A stretch of 64,000 nt of DNA, from NCBI GenBank assembly GCA_030432255.1, contig JAUIHS010000019.1:1-64000 (forward strand), read 5' to 3'. A program made the translations under genes and the position numbers. Position 1 is the stretch's first letter. Each line of letters begins with the position of its first letter. The notes under the pieces are model-generated. The model was given only the letters and a program-made list of their open reading frames with translations. It ran no database searches and was not told where the DNA came from. This DNA comes from Phycisphaerae bacterium (lineage in GTDB: Bacteria > Planctomycetota > Phycisphaerae > Phycisphaerales > UBA1924). This document shows, in pieces, positions 42,995 through 53,100 of the stretch.

Positions 42995-43906
42995 ATGAAA
43001 TGCCGCTATGACCTCATTGCCCTCGATCTTGATGGGACGCTCCTGGGTCCTGACGGTCGGGTCTCGCCCGAGAATCGTCGGGCGGTCGATGACGCGAGAG
43101 CCGCGGGTGTCGAGGTGGTCATCTGCACGGGACGCGGCTTCGTCGAATCAACCGCAGCCATCGATGCCATCGATGCGCGCAGGCCGGCACGCGGCCGGAG
43201 TGTCGCCCCGATGGTGTGCGCCGGCGGCGCGATGGTCGTCGATGCCCTCTCGGGCAAGACCCTTCACCGCTGGGCGATGCGGCAGGACCTTGTCGATCGA
43301 CTTTGCGCGCACTTTGCTGCTGCGAACCGCGCCCCACTGATCCTGAAGGATCGCGACGCGGCCGGGTTCGACTATCTGTTCGTACGTTCCGGACCGATGG
43401 AATACCCGACCAAGTGGTGGTTCAGTGTCATGGATGTCATCGTGCGGCAGGTGGACTCGATCGAAGAGGATGCGCATCCTGAGCACACGGTGCGTGTTGG
43501 TTTTGCGGCGGTGGCTGATGTGATGCATGCGCTGGCTGAGAGCGTGCATGCGGAGTTTGGTCCCGAGACGATGACTCAGCACTTTGCTGCGGTAGCCGGG
43601 AGCAAGGACTCCGGTGCGCACGGGGCGAAGGACGAGCGCGTTCATCTGCTGGAGGTCTTTGATCCCCAGGTGAGCAAATGGACCGCGATCCATCGCCTTG
43701 CGTTGGAGCAGGGCATTGATCGAGATCGCATCGCCGCCATCGGTGACGAGGTCAATGACGTCGCGATGATCGAGGGTGCCGGTCTCGGAATCGCGATGGG
43801 CAATGCGGTCGACGCGGTTCGTGAGGCTGCTGACATGCACACGAAGTCAAACGCGGAACACGGCGTCGCCCATGCGATCGACCGGGTACTGGTGGGCGAG
43901 TGGTGA
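42995..43906 (+). CDS. HAD-superfamily hydrolase, Cof-like
   Basis: The 303-residue product has the HAD nucleophile motif LIALDLDGTLLGPDGRVS (residues 6-23), motif II in VVICTGRGF and motif IV RIAAIGDEVNDVAMIEGAGLGIAMGNA. This is the Cof/SupH pattern of sugar-phosphate or flavin-nucleotide phosphatases with a large cap between the motifs. The precise substrate is unknown. The start at 42995 fits the N-terminus of the family and the promoter placement. Confidence 0.9.
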   Translation: MKCRYDLIALDLDGTLLGPDGRVSPENRRAVDDARAAGVEVVICTGRGFVESTAAIDAIDARRPARGRSVAPMVCAGGAMVVDALSGKTLHRWAMRQDLVDRLCAHFAAANRAPLILKDRDAAGFDYLFVRSGPMEYPTKWWFSVMDVIVRQVDSIEEDAHPEHTVRVGFAAVADVMHALAESVHAEFGPETMTQHFAAVAGSKDSGAHGAKDERVHLLEVFDPQVSKWTAIHRLALEQGIDRDRIAAIGDEVNDVAMIEGAGLGIAMGNAVDAVREAADMHTKSNAEHGVAHAIDRVLVGEW

Positions 43907-43930
43907 ACACGCATCGGCGAGGATGTTTGC

Positions 43931-44755
43931 GTGCAGACGCTGACTGAAATCAGGACGATGCTGGAATCCCGGGGATTGGCGCCCAAGAAGTCGCTGGGTC
44001 AGAACTTCCTTCACGATCACAACCTGATCCGGCGGCTTGTCGAGGTGGCCGGTGTGGGCGAAGGTGATCTCGTGCTGGAGGTCGGGCCGGGAACGGGAGC
44101 GCTGACCGTCTGCCTGATCGAATCGGGGTGTGAGGTCGTGGCATGCGAGATGGACGATGGCCTCGCAGACCTGTTGCGCGACACGCTCGGTGATGCGATT
44201 CGACTGATCCACGGTGACTGCCTGGAGTCGAAGCGGCGGATTCATTCCGGCATCGTCGATGCGCTCGCCGGTCGACCCTTTACACTCGTTGCAAACCTTC
44301 CCTACCAGGCGGCCGGGCCACTCATGATGCGGCTGTCGCTGGATCATCCGGAGTGCCGCGGCCAGTACGTCACGATCCAGCGTGAAGTGGGTCAACGTCT
44401 TCGGGCGGCGCCGGGGTCGAAGACGTACGGCGAGTTGACCGTCATCGTGCAGGCGTTCAATCGCGTGAGCCGCATCGCCACGCTGCCGCCCGGCTGCTTC
44501 TGGCCACAGCCGAAAGTCGTGAGTGAGATGGTGGCCCTTGAGCGGCGTGCTGAAGCGCTGGTCCGAGACGGGGCCGCGCTGGAGTCGCTCTGCGGTCGGC
44601 TCTTTGCCCAGCGTCGCAAGCAACTCGGGACGATCCTCGGTCGGGACATTTCGTGGCCGGACGGGGTGACGCCGCAGCTTCGCCCCGAAGCGCTGAGCGT
44701 TGAACAACTCGCAGAACTTGCGATGGGGTTCCGCGGCAAGGAGGAGTCATCATGA
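43931..44755 (+). CDS. rsmA: 16S rRNA (adenine(1518)-N6/adenine(1519)-N6)-dimethyltransferase
   Basis: The 274-residue product shows the family start KKSLGQNFLHDHNLI (residues 19-33), AdoMet motif I LEVGPGTGALTVCLIESG and the catalytic NLPYQAAGPLMM, where most members read NLPYNIS/A-TP. A C-terminal RRKQLGTILG also fits. It dimethylates the 3' loop of 16S rRNA during 30S maturation. The GTG start is 24 bases after the HAD gene, and the stop overlaps the mtnP start by four bases. Confidence 0.94.
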   Translation: MQTLTEIRTMLESRGLAPKKSLGQNFLHDHNLIRRLVEVAGVGEGDLVLEVGPGTGALTVCLIESGCEVVACEMDDGLADLLRDTLGDAIRLIHGDCLESKRRIHSGIVDALAGRPFTLVANLPYQAAGPLMMRLSLDHPECRGQYVTIQREVGQRLRAAPGSKTYGELTVIVQAFNRVSRIATLPPGCFWPQPKVVSEMVALERRAEALVRDGAALESLCGRLFAQRRKQLGTILGRDISWPDGVTPQLRPEALSVEQLAELAMGFRGKEESS

Positions 44756-45648
44756 AGATCGGGATCATCGGTGGTACGGGGATTGGTGAGCGTCTCCTCG
44801 ACGAACTTGGGCACGAGAATATTGAGCGTCACGACGTCGAGACGCCGTGGGGCGCACCGAGTGATGCGATCGTGACGGCCGAATGGGAGTGGGGCGAGGG
44901 TGAGCGCGTGGGAGTTGCCCTGCTCAACCGACATGGGCCGGGGCACAGATATCCGCCGCACCGCGTCCCGTACCGTGCGAATGTCTTTGCACTGAAGGCG
45001 CTGGGCGTCACGCACGTGTTGTCGACGGGCGCGGTCGGCTCACTGCGCGAGGGGATCCGTCCCGGCGAACTGGTGTTGTGCGATCAGTTCCTGGATCGGA
45101 CGGTCTCGCGGGCGCGGACGTTCTACGACGAGGAGGCGGTGCACATCGAGTTTGCGGATCCCTGCTGTCCGGTGATGCGGGGCTGGTTGCTGCAGGCGTC
45201 ACGAAGAGTTGCGGTGACGCTGCATGAGCGTGGTGTTCACGTGGTGATTGAGGGTCCATCGTTCTCGACGCGTGCCGAAGCGCACATGCATCGAGCGCTG
45301 GGCGCCGATGTTGTCGGGATGACAGCGATGCCCGAGGCGCGGCTGGTGCGGGAAGCGGAGATGGCGTATGCGCTGTTGACGCTGCCGACTGACGACGACT
45401 GCTGGCGCCCCCGACCGGTCGAGGATCCAGGATCACTTCTGTCCGAGATTCGTGCGAACCTGGATCGGGCATCGGAGAGCGCGTTCGCGCTGATCAGTTC
45501 TGCGCTGGCTGACGTCACGCTCCTGCGATCGACCCCATCACCCGCGCACACGGCGCTGGAGCATGCGATCTGGTCGGCCGGGTCGGAGATTTCTTCAGCG
45601 CGAAGGACAGCGCTGCATCCTCTGTGGGGGCGCGTGCTGCAAGCCTGA
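44752..45648 (+). CDS. mtnP: S-methyl-5'-thioadenosine phosphorylase
   Basis: The 298-residue product is a PNP/MTAP-family phosphorylase: IGIIGGTGIGERLL at the N-terminus, LLNRHGPGHRYPPHRVPYRANVFALK (phosphate/ribose site), VLSTGAVGSL and EGPSFSTRAEAHM, then GADVVGMTAMPEARL. It cleaves methylthioadenosine to adenine and methylthioribose-1-phosphate for methionine salvage. ATGA overlap with rsmA implies coupling; both handle products of AdoMet use. Confidence 0.92.
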   Translation: MKIGIIGGTGIGERLLDELGHENIERHDVETPWGAPSDAIVTAEWEWGEGERVGVALLNRHGPGHRYPPHRVPYRANVFALKALGVTHVLSTGAVGSLREGIRPGELVLCDQFLDRTVSRARTFYDEEAVHIEFADPCCPVMRGWLLQASRRVAVTLHERGVHVVIEGPSFSTRAEAHMHRALGADVVGMTAMPEARLVREAEMAYALLTLPTDDDCWRPRPVEDPGSLLSEIRANLDRASESAFALISSALADVTLLRSTPSPAHTALEHAIWSAGSEISSARRTALHPLWGRVLQA

Positions 45649-45679
45649 GCTGGAATGGACGACGGAGCCGAGGGACCGT

Positions 45680-45901
45680 TCAGCTGACGGTGACGCCGGC
45701 GGCAATCTTGGCGACGACCTCGGGTGTTTCGGAGAGGATCTGATCGGCGACTTCGCGCCGGTGAACCGCGATCTCACGTGGGAACTCAAGCGCCACGCGC
45801 ACGCGATCACCCTTGATACCCGCAATCCGAATCACGCCGATCGGGTTGGAAGGGTCACCGATGACCACCTCTTCACCTTCTCGCCTTGTGATGACAAGCA
45901 T
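45680..45901 (-). CDS. csrA: carbon storage regulator CsrA
   Basis: The 73-residue product has the CsrA fold: MLVITRREGEEVVIGD at the start, IRIAGIKGDRVRVALEFPRE in the middle and AVHRREVADQI, which contains the RNA-binding arginine (residue 48). CsrA binds GGA motifs in mRNA leaders and controls carbon storage and, in many bacteria, flagellin translation through FliW. AGGAGG lies about six bases before the ATG. A second GGA in the leader (GCGGACAGGAGG) could allow autoregulation. Confidence 0.95.
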   Translation of the reverse strand: MLVITRREGEEVVIGDPSNPIGVIRIAGIKGDRVRVALEFPREIAVHRREVADQILSETPEVVAKIAAGVTVS

Positions 45902-45953
45902 GTGGACCTCCTGTCCGCAAGGCCACCCGGAGATCATGTACCCACCAACCCCA

Positions 45954-45981
45954 AGCGTACCAGATGGGGCATGGAAACCAA
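45954..45981 (-). promoter_or_regulatory. predicted csrA promoter
   Basis: TTGGTT (45976-45981), a 16-bp spacer and TACGCT (45954-45959) on the minus strand. They predict a leader of roughly 45 bases carrying the two GGA motifs. Confidence 0.45.
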
Positions 45982-46055
45982 TCACTTTTTGGACGTTCCG
46001 AAAGGTAAGCGTTCGATAACATCGACCGGACGTCACCCGCTGCGCGGTTTCTGCG

Positions 46056-46313
46056 CTACTCCACCGCCTCCACCGATGCGACCTCCGGCACGTGCTCCCG
46101 GAGGTTCCGCTCGATCCCCATCTTCAGAGTCAGGCTGCTGGACGGGCAGCCGACGCACGCACCATGCAGCCGGACCCGCACCTCGTTGCCCGGAGTCACC
46201 TCGACCAGTTCGATATCCCCACCGTCCATCTGGACCGCCGGGCGAATACGATCGATCACGTAGGCCACCCGGTCGAAGATCGAGGGGTCAGTTGCTTCGG
46301 GAGTGCTGTTCAT
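46056..46313 (-). CDS. NifU C-terminal-domain (Nfu-type) iron-sulfur scaffold protein
   Basis: The 85-residue product is a stand-alone Nfu domain: RVAYVIDRIRPAVQMDGGDIELVEV, then VRVRLHGACVGCPSSSLTLKMG with the cluster-binding C-x-x-C, and a C-terminal HVPEVASVEAV. Nfu proteins carry 4Fe-4S clusters to client enzymes. It is encoded upstream of csrA on the same strand with 154 bases between, and divergent from the 46388 lipoprotein operon. Confidence 0.93.
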   Translation of the reverse strand: MNSTPEATDPSIFDRVAYVIDRIRPAVQMDGGDIELVEVTPGNEVRVRLHGACVGCPSSSLTLKMGIERNLREHVPEVASVEAVE

Positions 46314-46374
46314 ACTTCGTGAGATGGTAGTCCAGCCGAGGGTTTCCGGCCAACCCGGTCCTGCGAAGTTGGCG

Positions 46375-46380
46375 TAGACT
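46375..46380 (+). promoter_or_regulatory. -10-like TAGACT before the 46388 gene
   Basis: The hexamer ends seven bases before the ATG; no -35 match was found at normal spacing. Confidence 0.38.
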
Positions 46381-46387
46381 GACTTGT

Positions 46388-47899
46388 ATGAGTCTCACCA
46401 AGCAGATGTGGCGTATCGGTGCCCTTGTCGTCGCCGGGATGGTGATCCTCGTCGGGTCCGGCTGCGCCAGCTCCGGCGGGGGAAGCAACGCCGAAGTGAC
46501 GCTGGATTCCGTCATGAACCGGGACCTGCTCCCCAAGACCCGGAAGGCGCACCTGAGGCGCCTCTGGGAACTGGAGACGACAGGTGTGGCCTCTCACGAC
46601 GAGGTCCGCGAGCGACTCAAGCGCGTCGCGTGGCTGCGAAGCGAGTGGTGGGAAGTTCGCATGGTCGCGATCGAGTCGCTGCTCCAGGACACGCCGAACC
46701 TGGATGACACCGCCAACATGCTTCGCCTCTTGCTCCCCACCGAGCCCAGCCCGCAACTCACCATGTTCATCGGGGATCTCGCCGCGGAGTACCAGTGGAC
46801 GGAACTCGCTCCGAGTTTTGTGCGGCGATGGTCTCGATTCGATCCGCACGCGGTCGACGATGAACGCGTGGAGTATCGCTCGCTGCGGAAGCTCTTTCCG
46901 GATCGCCCCGTCGAGGATGTGGTCTTCGATGTTTTCATGGATACGGAGTTGGCTGAACCGTCGGTTTCCGATGACGAAGTCCGTCGTCGTCGCCAGCGGG
47001 ATGATGCATGGGCCCTGCTTCGGCGCCTGGACACGGACGGGTCGCGTACGATCACTCTGCTGCAGGGAACCGCGGCCGACCCCGGAGACGAGGTGCTGAG
47101 GCAGTTGCGGGCGGCGGCGTCGACCCTCGGCATCGTGCCGGACACCCGTGCGGAGATGGAGTGGTTGCGTCGCCTGATGCGTCCGGAGTGGGCCGGCTAT
47201 CGTGAGCAGGCGGCTTCGATCGTGGCCGGGTTGTCACCGGAGCAGCGGCGTGGCCTGCGTCTCCGTCACCTCCCGTCGCTCGTGCACGCCTCCCGTTACG
47301 CACCGGATCGACTCGCGATGAGCCGGGATGTGCTCGTTGAGCGTATCGATGACATGGTGACCTCACGGCGGCGGCATGCGCGCAGCCGGGGGGCGTCAGG
47401 CGAGATGATTTCCGACGAGGACATCGATCGATTTCGCGACAGGGTGGCCTGGGCTGACCTGATCGCCATTTTCGGAGCGGCGGTTCTGGTCGACGACCCG
47501 GCGCTGGCCGCCGGGATCTTTGCGCAGGCTGAGCGGGATCGCACGGATGAGTCGACGGAGCATGGCGGCATCATCAACTACGGCCCGGGCGGCTCTCTGG
47601 AGATCCAGTACTACGCGCCGCGCATCAGGCAGCGACTGGGTGATCGCCAGTTCACGGCGTCTCCCGAGATGATCCTCGCCAGTGACGAGTCCGCGTTCCA
47701 CTATCACCTGCATGCGCAGGAGTATGACAACGGTGACTACGCCGGGCCGAGCCACCAGGATGAGTTGTATGCCACGGAGCAGGGGCGGTGCTGTCTCGTC
47801 TTCACCTTTGTCAAACGAGATGCCATGAACGTCGACTACTATCAGCCAGGCGGGGTCGTGGTTGATCTCGGCGAGGTGCACCGTCCGGAGAGCCGATGA
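46388..47899 (+). CDS. lipoprotein of unknown function, helical-repeat-like
   Basis: The 503-residue product has a lipoprotein signal (WRIGALVVAGMVILVGSGC). Residues 30-250 are helical and reminiscent of HEAT-type repeats (TRKAHLRRLWELETTGVASHDEV). The C-terminal 130 residues contain a predicted catalytic-free beta region with ESAFHYHLHAQEYDNGDYAGPS. I do not recognise a family. It forms an ATGA overlap with the M48 protease gene, so it may be a partner or substrate-handling factor of that protease (inference). Confidence 0.8.
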   Translation: MSLTKQMWRIGALVVAGMVILVGSGCASSGGGSNAEVTLDSVMNRDLLPKTRKAHLRRLWELETTGVASHDEVRERLKRVAWLRSEWWEVRMVAIESLLQDTPNLDDTANMLRLLLPTEPSPQLTMFIGDLAAEYQWTELAPSFVRRWSRFDPHAVDDERVEYRSLRKLFPDRPVEDVVFDVFMDTELAEPSVSDDEVRRRRQRDDAWALLRRLDTDGSRTITLLQGTAADPGDEVLRQLRAAASTLGIVPDTRAEMEWLRRLMRPEWAGYREQAASIVAGLSPEQRRGLRLRHLPSLVHASRYAPDRLAMSRDVLVERIDDMVTSRRRHARSRGASGEMISDEDIDRFRDRVAWADLIAIFGAAVLVDDPALAAGIFAQAERDRTDESTEHGGIINYGPGGSLEIQYYAPRIRQRLGDRQFTASPEMILASDESAFHYHLHAQEYDNGDYAGPSHQDELYATEQGRCCLVFTFVKRDAMNVDYYQPGGVVVDLGEVHRPESR

Positions 47900-49374
47900 C
47901 CCACGCGCTGCTGATCGCACTCATCGTGATCACGCTTGCGTCGGATGGTCTTCCGTTCATTCCGCTTGCGGGAGAAATCGGAATCGTCGAAGTCATCGTC
48001 GGTACGCTCGCGCCGTTCGCCGTCATTGCGATCGTTGTGCACCTCCTGCTGCTCATGGCGGGACGCGCGCTGGATCGGACCGGGGAGAGACGTGTGCTCG
48101 GACTCGTCGAGGTAACGTTGATCGTCTCGCGGATCGCGGCGGTGGTCTGGCATGGCGTCGCAGTGCTTGTCCTCGGCTGGGGTGCCGTCATCGATCGCCT
48201 GATCCCGGTTCGAGTCCTGGTGGACGAGGTCATCATCATCCTTCCGGCGCTGCTGGTTCTCGTGCTGGGCTGGGTGTCCTACTATCCGGTGGAGCGACGA
48301 CTGCGTGACGCCGCACTCATCCGGCGAATCGACCAGGGCGAACCGATTCACCCGACTCCATCGCGTGCCACCTATGTGCTCGACCAGATCCGCCACCAGT
48401 TGGGGATCATCCTGATTCCCGTGACGCTCATCCTGCTGTGGCAGGAGACAGCGGCATGGTGGATGGAACGTGAGTACGGCACGGAACTCGCACCACTCCA
48501 GGAGGGCATCCTCACGGTCGTCAATCTTGCGGGCGTGCTGTTGATCATCGGACTGATGCCATTCGTGCTCAGGCACCTGTGGGACACGGTCGCGCTGGGC
48601 GCGGGGGAGATGCGTGATCGGCTGCTGCAGTTGTGTCGGGATCAGGGTGTGGGCTGCCGCCAGGTGCTCCTGTGGCGAACGCACGGACTGATGCTCAATG
48701 GAGCCGTCATCGGCATCGTTGGTCGCTTCCGGTACATCCTGCTTACTGATGCACTGCTTGAGCGACTCTCGGATGAGCAGGTGGAAGCGGTGATGGCGCA
48801 CGAAGTCGGGCACGCCCGATTCCATCATCTTCCGTGGCTCATGCTTGCCATGGCGGAGAGCGTGCTGCTGACGGCGATCGGGATGTTCTATGCGCTCGAA
48901 TGGTCGCTGGGGAAGTTGAGCGTCTGGCCGGAGGAGATGGAGCAGGTCGATGTCGAAGGCATCATCACGCTGCTTTCATTGCCGCCAGCGCTGATTGTCG
49001 CGCTGATCGTGTTCGGCTGGATCAGCCGTCGTTTCGAGCGGCAGGCGGATGCTTTCGCCGTGCAGCATCTGAGCGGCCGCACACGGGCCCGCCGACGCGA
49101 TCGTGGCCTGTCGCTGAGTGCGGATGCCGTGATGGCCATGTCGAGTGCGCTCGGAGCGGTGGGGCGGTTCAATCACATTCCCATGCGTCGCTTCACCTGG
49201 CGACACGGAAGTCTCCAGGGACGCCGCGATCAACTGCACGAACTCGTCGGCGTACCGGCGCACGCCGTGCCGGTTGATCGGACGGTACACCGGGTCAAGG
49301 TGTTGCTGGCGCTGGGCGGTGCCGTGCTGCTGTGGCAACTGATCTCGGCGCTGCTCCAGGGTGCCGCGATATGA
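47896..49374 (+). CDS. M48 family membrane metalloprotease
   Basis: The 492-residue product has about six membrane helices in its first 240 residues. The zinc site is VMAHEVGHARFHHLP (HEVGH at 302-306), and the third ligand region FERQADAFAVQHLSG follows more membrane sequence. This is the Ste24/HtpX-like M48 layout. Such proteases remove damaged membrane proteins or process precursors. It overlaps the lipoprotein gene upstream and dapF downstream (ATGA in both cases). Confidence 0.9.
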   Translation: MTHALLIALIVITLASDGLPFIPLAGEIGIVEVIVGTLAPFAVIAIVVHLLLLMAGRALDRTGERRVLGLVEVTLIVSRIAAVVWHGVAVLVLGWGAVIDRLIPVRVLVDEVIIILPALLVLVLGWVSYYPVERRLRDAALIRRIDQGEPIHPTPSRATYVLDQIRHQLGIILIPVTLILLWQETAAWWMEREYGTELAPLQEGILTVVNLAGVLLIIGLMPFVLRHLWDTVALGAGEMRDRLLQLCRDQGVGCRQVLLWRTHGLMLNGAVIGIVGRFRYILLTDALLERLSDEQVEAVMAHEVGHARFHHLPWLMLAMAESVLLTAIGMFYALEWSLGKLSVWPEEMEQVDVEGIITLLSLPPALIVALIVFGWISRRFERQADAFAVQHLSGRTRARRRDRGLSLSADAVMAMSSALGAVGRFNHIPMRRFTWRHGSLQGRRDQLHELVGVPAHAVPVDRTVHRVKVLLALGGAVLLWQLISALLQGAAI

Positions 49375-50192
49375 CATCCATCGAGTGGGCCACGCTGGAC
49401 GCCTGCGGCAACGACTTCATCGTCATCAACGAGGTTGCCGGGCTGTCGCGCCCGATGGTTCGAGCCATGTGTGATCGGGAGTCCGGCATCGGTGCAGACG
49501 GGCTCCTGTGCGTCGGCGATGACACCGCGGAGGGCGTCGCCGTCAGGCTCTTCAACGCCGATGGAAGCGACGGTGGAATCAGCGGGAATGGAGCCCGGTG
49601 CGTCGCGGCGTGGCTCGCATCCCGGGGGCGGCCCCACGGGACGCTTATCTTCGACACGCGAGCGGTCTCCGTGGCAAGGAGAGGAACCGGGTGGGCCGTG
49701 GACATGGGGCCTGCCATGCTTGGGTCTGACCACACGGGTGCGCAGCCTGACCAGGTGCAGGAGATCTCGCGACGGACGAGCGAGGCTTCGGATGGAGCAT
49801 GCGAAGTCCTCGGGTTCGGGTGGATCGGCAATCCACACATGATCATCCGTTCCTCGGCACCACCAGGTGCACACATCGATGTGCTGGGGCCACTCGTGAC
49901 CCGCAGCAAGGTGTTCCCGGAGGGTATCAACGTGCACGTGATCGGCGCGATCCGGAGTGACGAGGTTGAACTGTCAACATGGGAGCGTGGGTGTGGCAGG
50001 ACCCGTGCCTGTGGAAGCGGTGCGTGCATTGTTGTCGCAGTTCTGCTGGACCGTGGCGAGGCTGCATCGGACGAAGTAGTTGTCGTGCGCATGGAAGGGG
50101 GCGCATGTGCGGTTCGTCGCACAGCCGCAGGTCACATGGAACTGGAGGGCCCGGTTCACGAAGTGAGTACGGGTCAGTGGGTCAGTTCCTGA
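49371..50192 (+). CDS. dapF: diaminopimelate epimerase
   Basis: The 273-residue product has both active-site cysteines: Cys77 in SGNGARCVAAWL and Cys214 in GRTRACGSGACIVV. The opening (WATLDACGNDFIVIN) and GADGLL are family-typical. It converts LL- to meso-diaminopimelate for lysine and peptidoglycan synthesis, which fits the presence of peptidoglycan reported in planctomycetes. The ATG at 49371 overlaps the M48 gene stop. It ends two bases before the convergent LEPR gene. Confidence 0.94.
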   Translation: MTSIEWATLDACGNDFIVINEVAGLSRPMVRAMCDRESGIGADGLLCVGDDTAEGVAVRLFNADGSDGGISGNGARCVAAWLASRGRPHGTLIFDTRAVSVARRGTGWAVDMGPAMLGSDHTGAQPDQVQEISRRTSEASDGACEVLGFGWIGNPHMIIRSSAPPGAHIDVLGPLVTRSKVFPEGINVHVIGAIRSDEVELSTWERGCGRTRACGSGACIVVAVLLDRGEAASDEVVVVRMEGGACAVRRTAAGHMELEGPVHEVSTGQWVSS

Positions 50193-50194
50193 AC

Positions 50195-53100
50195 TCAGGC
50201 GGGCTGGAATCCGACGCGGATCTGGTAGTCGCCGAATGCCACGGACGCGGCCGGGTTGTTCATGGTCTCGCTTCCGCTGCTGAACATCGTCGTGATGGAA
50301 TCAATCGATGAGGCTGCAACGCCGATGGGAATGCCACCGTTGGACATGTCCGGCATGGTGATGGTGACATCGCCGAGTCCTAGTGCCGCGATGACCGAGT
50401 TGTCGAAGGACATCGACCCGCTGAGTCCGGTGATGCGAACGGAGTGGAGTGTGGCGAAGGTGTTGAAACCGCTGGCCGAGGAGGGCAGTGAGAAGAGACT
50501 TGCGGGGCCGCCGCTGGCGAGTACGGAGTCGAACATGCCACGCATCTCGACGTTGTCGATGTCGCCCGTGGTGCGGAAGTTGCTGCGGTCGAGCGAACCG
50601 CCGATGCGCAGTGTTTCGAGCGAGGTCGGGAAGAAGAAGTTGCCCGATGTGATGGACAGATCCGAATCGACGATATCGCCAGCGATATCGATGGTTTCGC
50701 CCGACACCATGGTTCCGGTTGCTTCGAGGTCGCCGCCTCGACTGGTCTTCAGCGTGACGAAACTGCCGAGGCTCAGGGTGGCGCGCAGGTCGCCGGGTAC
50801 ACCGTTGGCCCCCTTGGCCTCGATGCGGTTGTACTGGTCGCCGCGAATCTCTCCGCCGTCCCAACTGGTGAAGAGCAGTCTGCGTGCACCGTTGAGGGCC
50901 TCGATCACCGAGTTGCTCACCTCGCCGAGCTGGACCTTCCGGATCGTGTCCGCGAAGCGGAATTCGGCGTCGGTCACATCGCCCTTGACCTTGATCGACC
51001 TGGCTCCACCGAATGCGAAGATGGAGCCCCCGTCGAAGTCGCCTCCCACGGAGAAGTTGATGTTGGTGATGTCGTCCTGGGCGCTGTTGTTCACGATGAT
51101 GTCGACGCTCGCATTTTCCTTGACGGATACGTTGCGAAGCAGATCGACGTCGAGGGTGCCGCCATTCCATGAGTTGACCTTGAGCTTGCTGCTCAGGTTG
51201 TTCTGAACGAACACGCTGACGTTGGTGGCATCGCCGAAGTCCAGCGAGCGCAGGTCGCCGTCGACGTCCAGCGACCAGTTCAGGACATCACCCTTGATCT
51301 TGATCGGGCCGCTGTCGCCATTCACAGTCCATTCGCCCATGAAGACATCGCCCTTGATGTTCACGCTGCCCAGGTCCATCTCCTGATCGTCGCCGGTGAC
51401 ATTGATGCCGACATCCAGATCGCCGTTCACCGAGGAACTGCCGGTGGTCGTGATGCCGCGGATGGATGGTGCCTCGATCTCATTGCGGATGACGCCGGTG
51501 TCGCGCCAGTCGGTCACCTTGATGGTGCCGATGGCCATCGTGGAGCGTACGGCGCTCTTGTTGACGCGATCCGCCGTGATGCTGACGGATCGATTGCCGT
51601 TGCCCGCATCCATGATGGTGAAGTCGCCGTCGATGACATCACCCTTGATGTTGATCTTGCCGGCGCCGTTCATGATCACGATGTCACCGGTCACGTTGCC
51701 GTCGATCTTGATGCTCTGCACAAAGCCGCCCTCGACGTAGAGGGCGAGGGGATCGTCGCGGCGAGAATCGTCGTCGATGTTGTCCGAGAAGATGATGCCC
51801 GGAGCGATGACGTTGTTCAGATCCATTCCGGTGATGCCGGACTTCAGGTTGATGTTGTTGATCTTCGCTGAAGAAATCAGGTAGGCGAGGTCGGGGGCGC
51901 CGCCGGTGCGGCTGTCCTTGATCGATCCGACTTCATCCGTGCCGGAGATGACGATGCCGATGGGCACATTCGGAGTGTCCTTCGAAAGCGTGATGCTCTT
52001 GATGCGATCGTTGTTGTTGAACTTCACCTCGAAGAAGTCGCTACCGGTCAGGATGCCCGACCCGGTGACATCGACGAAGGTGACGGTGGCGTCCCCCTCG
52101 GGGTTTGTCATCGTGGCGGCACCGGTCAGGTCGAGCTGCTGGAAGGGCTCGTTGCTGAACTCGACGAGCAGCGAGATGCGTTCAAAGCTGATCAGGTTGT
52201 CAGGCTCGACCGAGTTGCCGGCGTCCTCGAACGCCGCTTCGTCCAGCACCGGTATCTCACCGAAGGGGCTGCCCTGGCTGGTCGCATTGACGGTCGTGAG
52301 CTCGTGCAAGTCATCGAGGACCTGGAGACCGGCGGCATCCGTGATCTGGCCGAAGACGGTGAAGCCGCCATTCTGGTTGTCGAGATTCGCGCTGTTGTTG
52401 CCGAAGTTGAAGAACCACTCGCTGGTGGCCGAGTCAGGATTGCCGGCCATCTTGGCCATCGCGATCGTGCCTCGGAGGTTCGAGATCCCCGGTTCATTCT
52501 GAACGGTTCCGAACTTGGGAATCTCTTCGAGTTCCTCGTTGGCGAAGAAGCCGCCGCCCTGGATCACGAAGTCCTCCACCAGGCGGTGGAAGAAGGACTG
52601 GTCGTACAGCCCGTCGTTCGAATAGCGCAGGAAGTTGGCGACCGTCAGGGGAGTTTCATCCTCGAAGAGTTCGATGTCGATGTTGCCGAAATCGGTCACG
52701 AGTCGTGCCACCGGGGTCACTGTGCTCGCGGAATAGATGTCGAGGATCCCACCCGCTTCGCCATCGCCGGTGTCCTCGCCGAATCCGTTGAACTCGGCAT
52801 CCAGCGCCACGCCTTCCGTGGAGACGATCTGGCTGCCGTCGACGATGACTCGGTAGCGCTGGTCGGCGTCCACGTTGCCGTCGATCCGGATCTGGCGGGT
52901 GTCGGTGTCATAGGAGATGTCGGCACTGATCTGGACATCGTCGTCCGTGCCGATCAAACCGTCGCTGCCAGCCGCGAGGACCCGGATGGACTGGCCGTTG
53001 ATCGTTCCGGCGCGCAGCTCGAGGCTGCTCGTGAGCGTCACGAGGCCGCGGTTGTCACCCTCGATCAGTTCGATCACGGGGCAGTCTGCACTGAGCAGGA

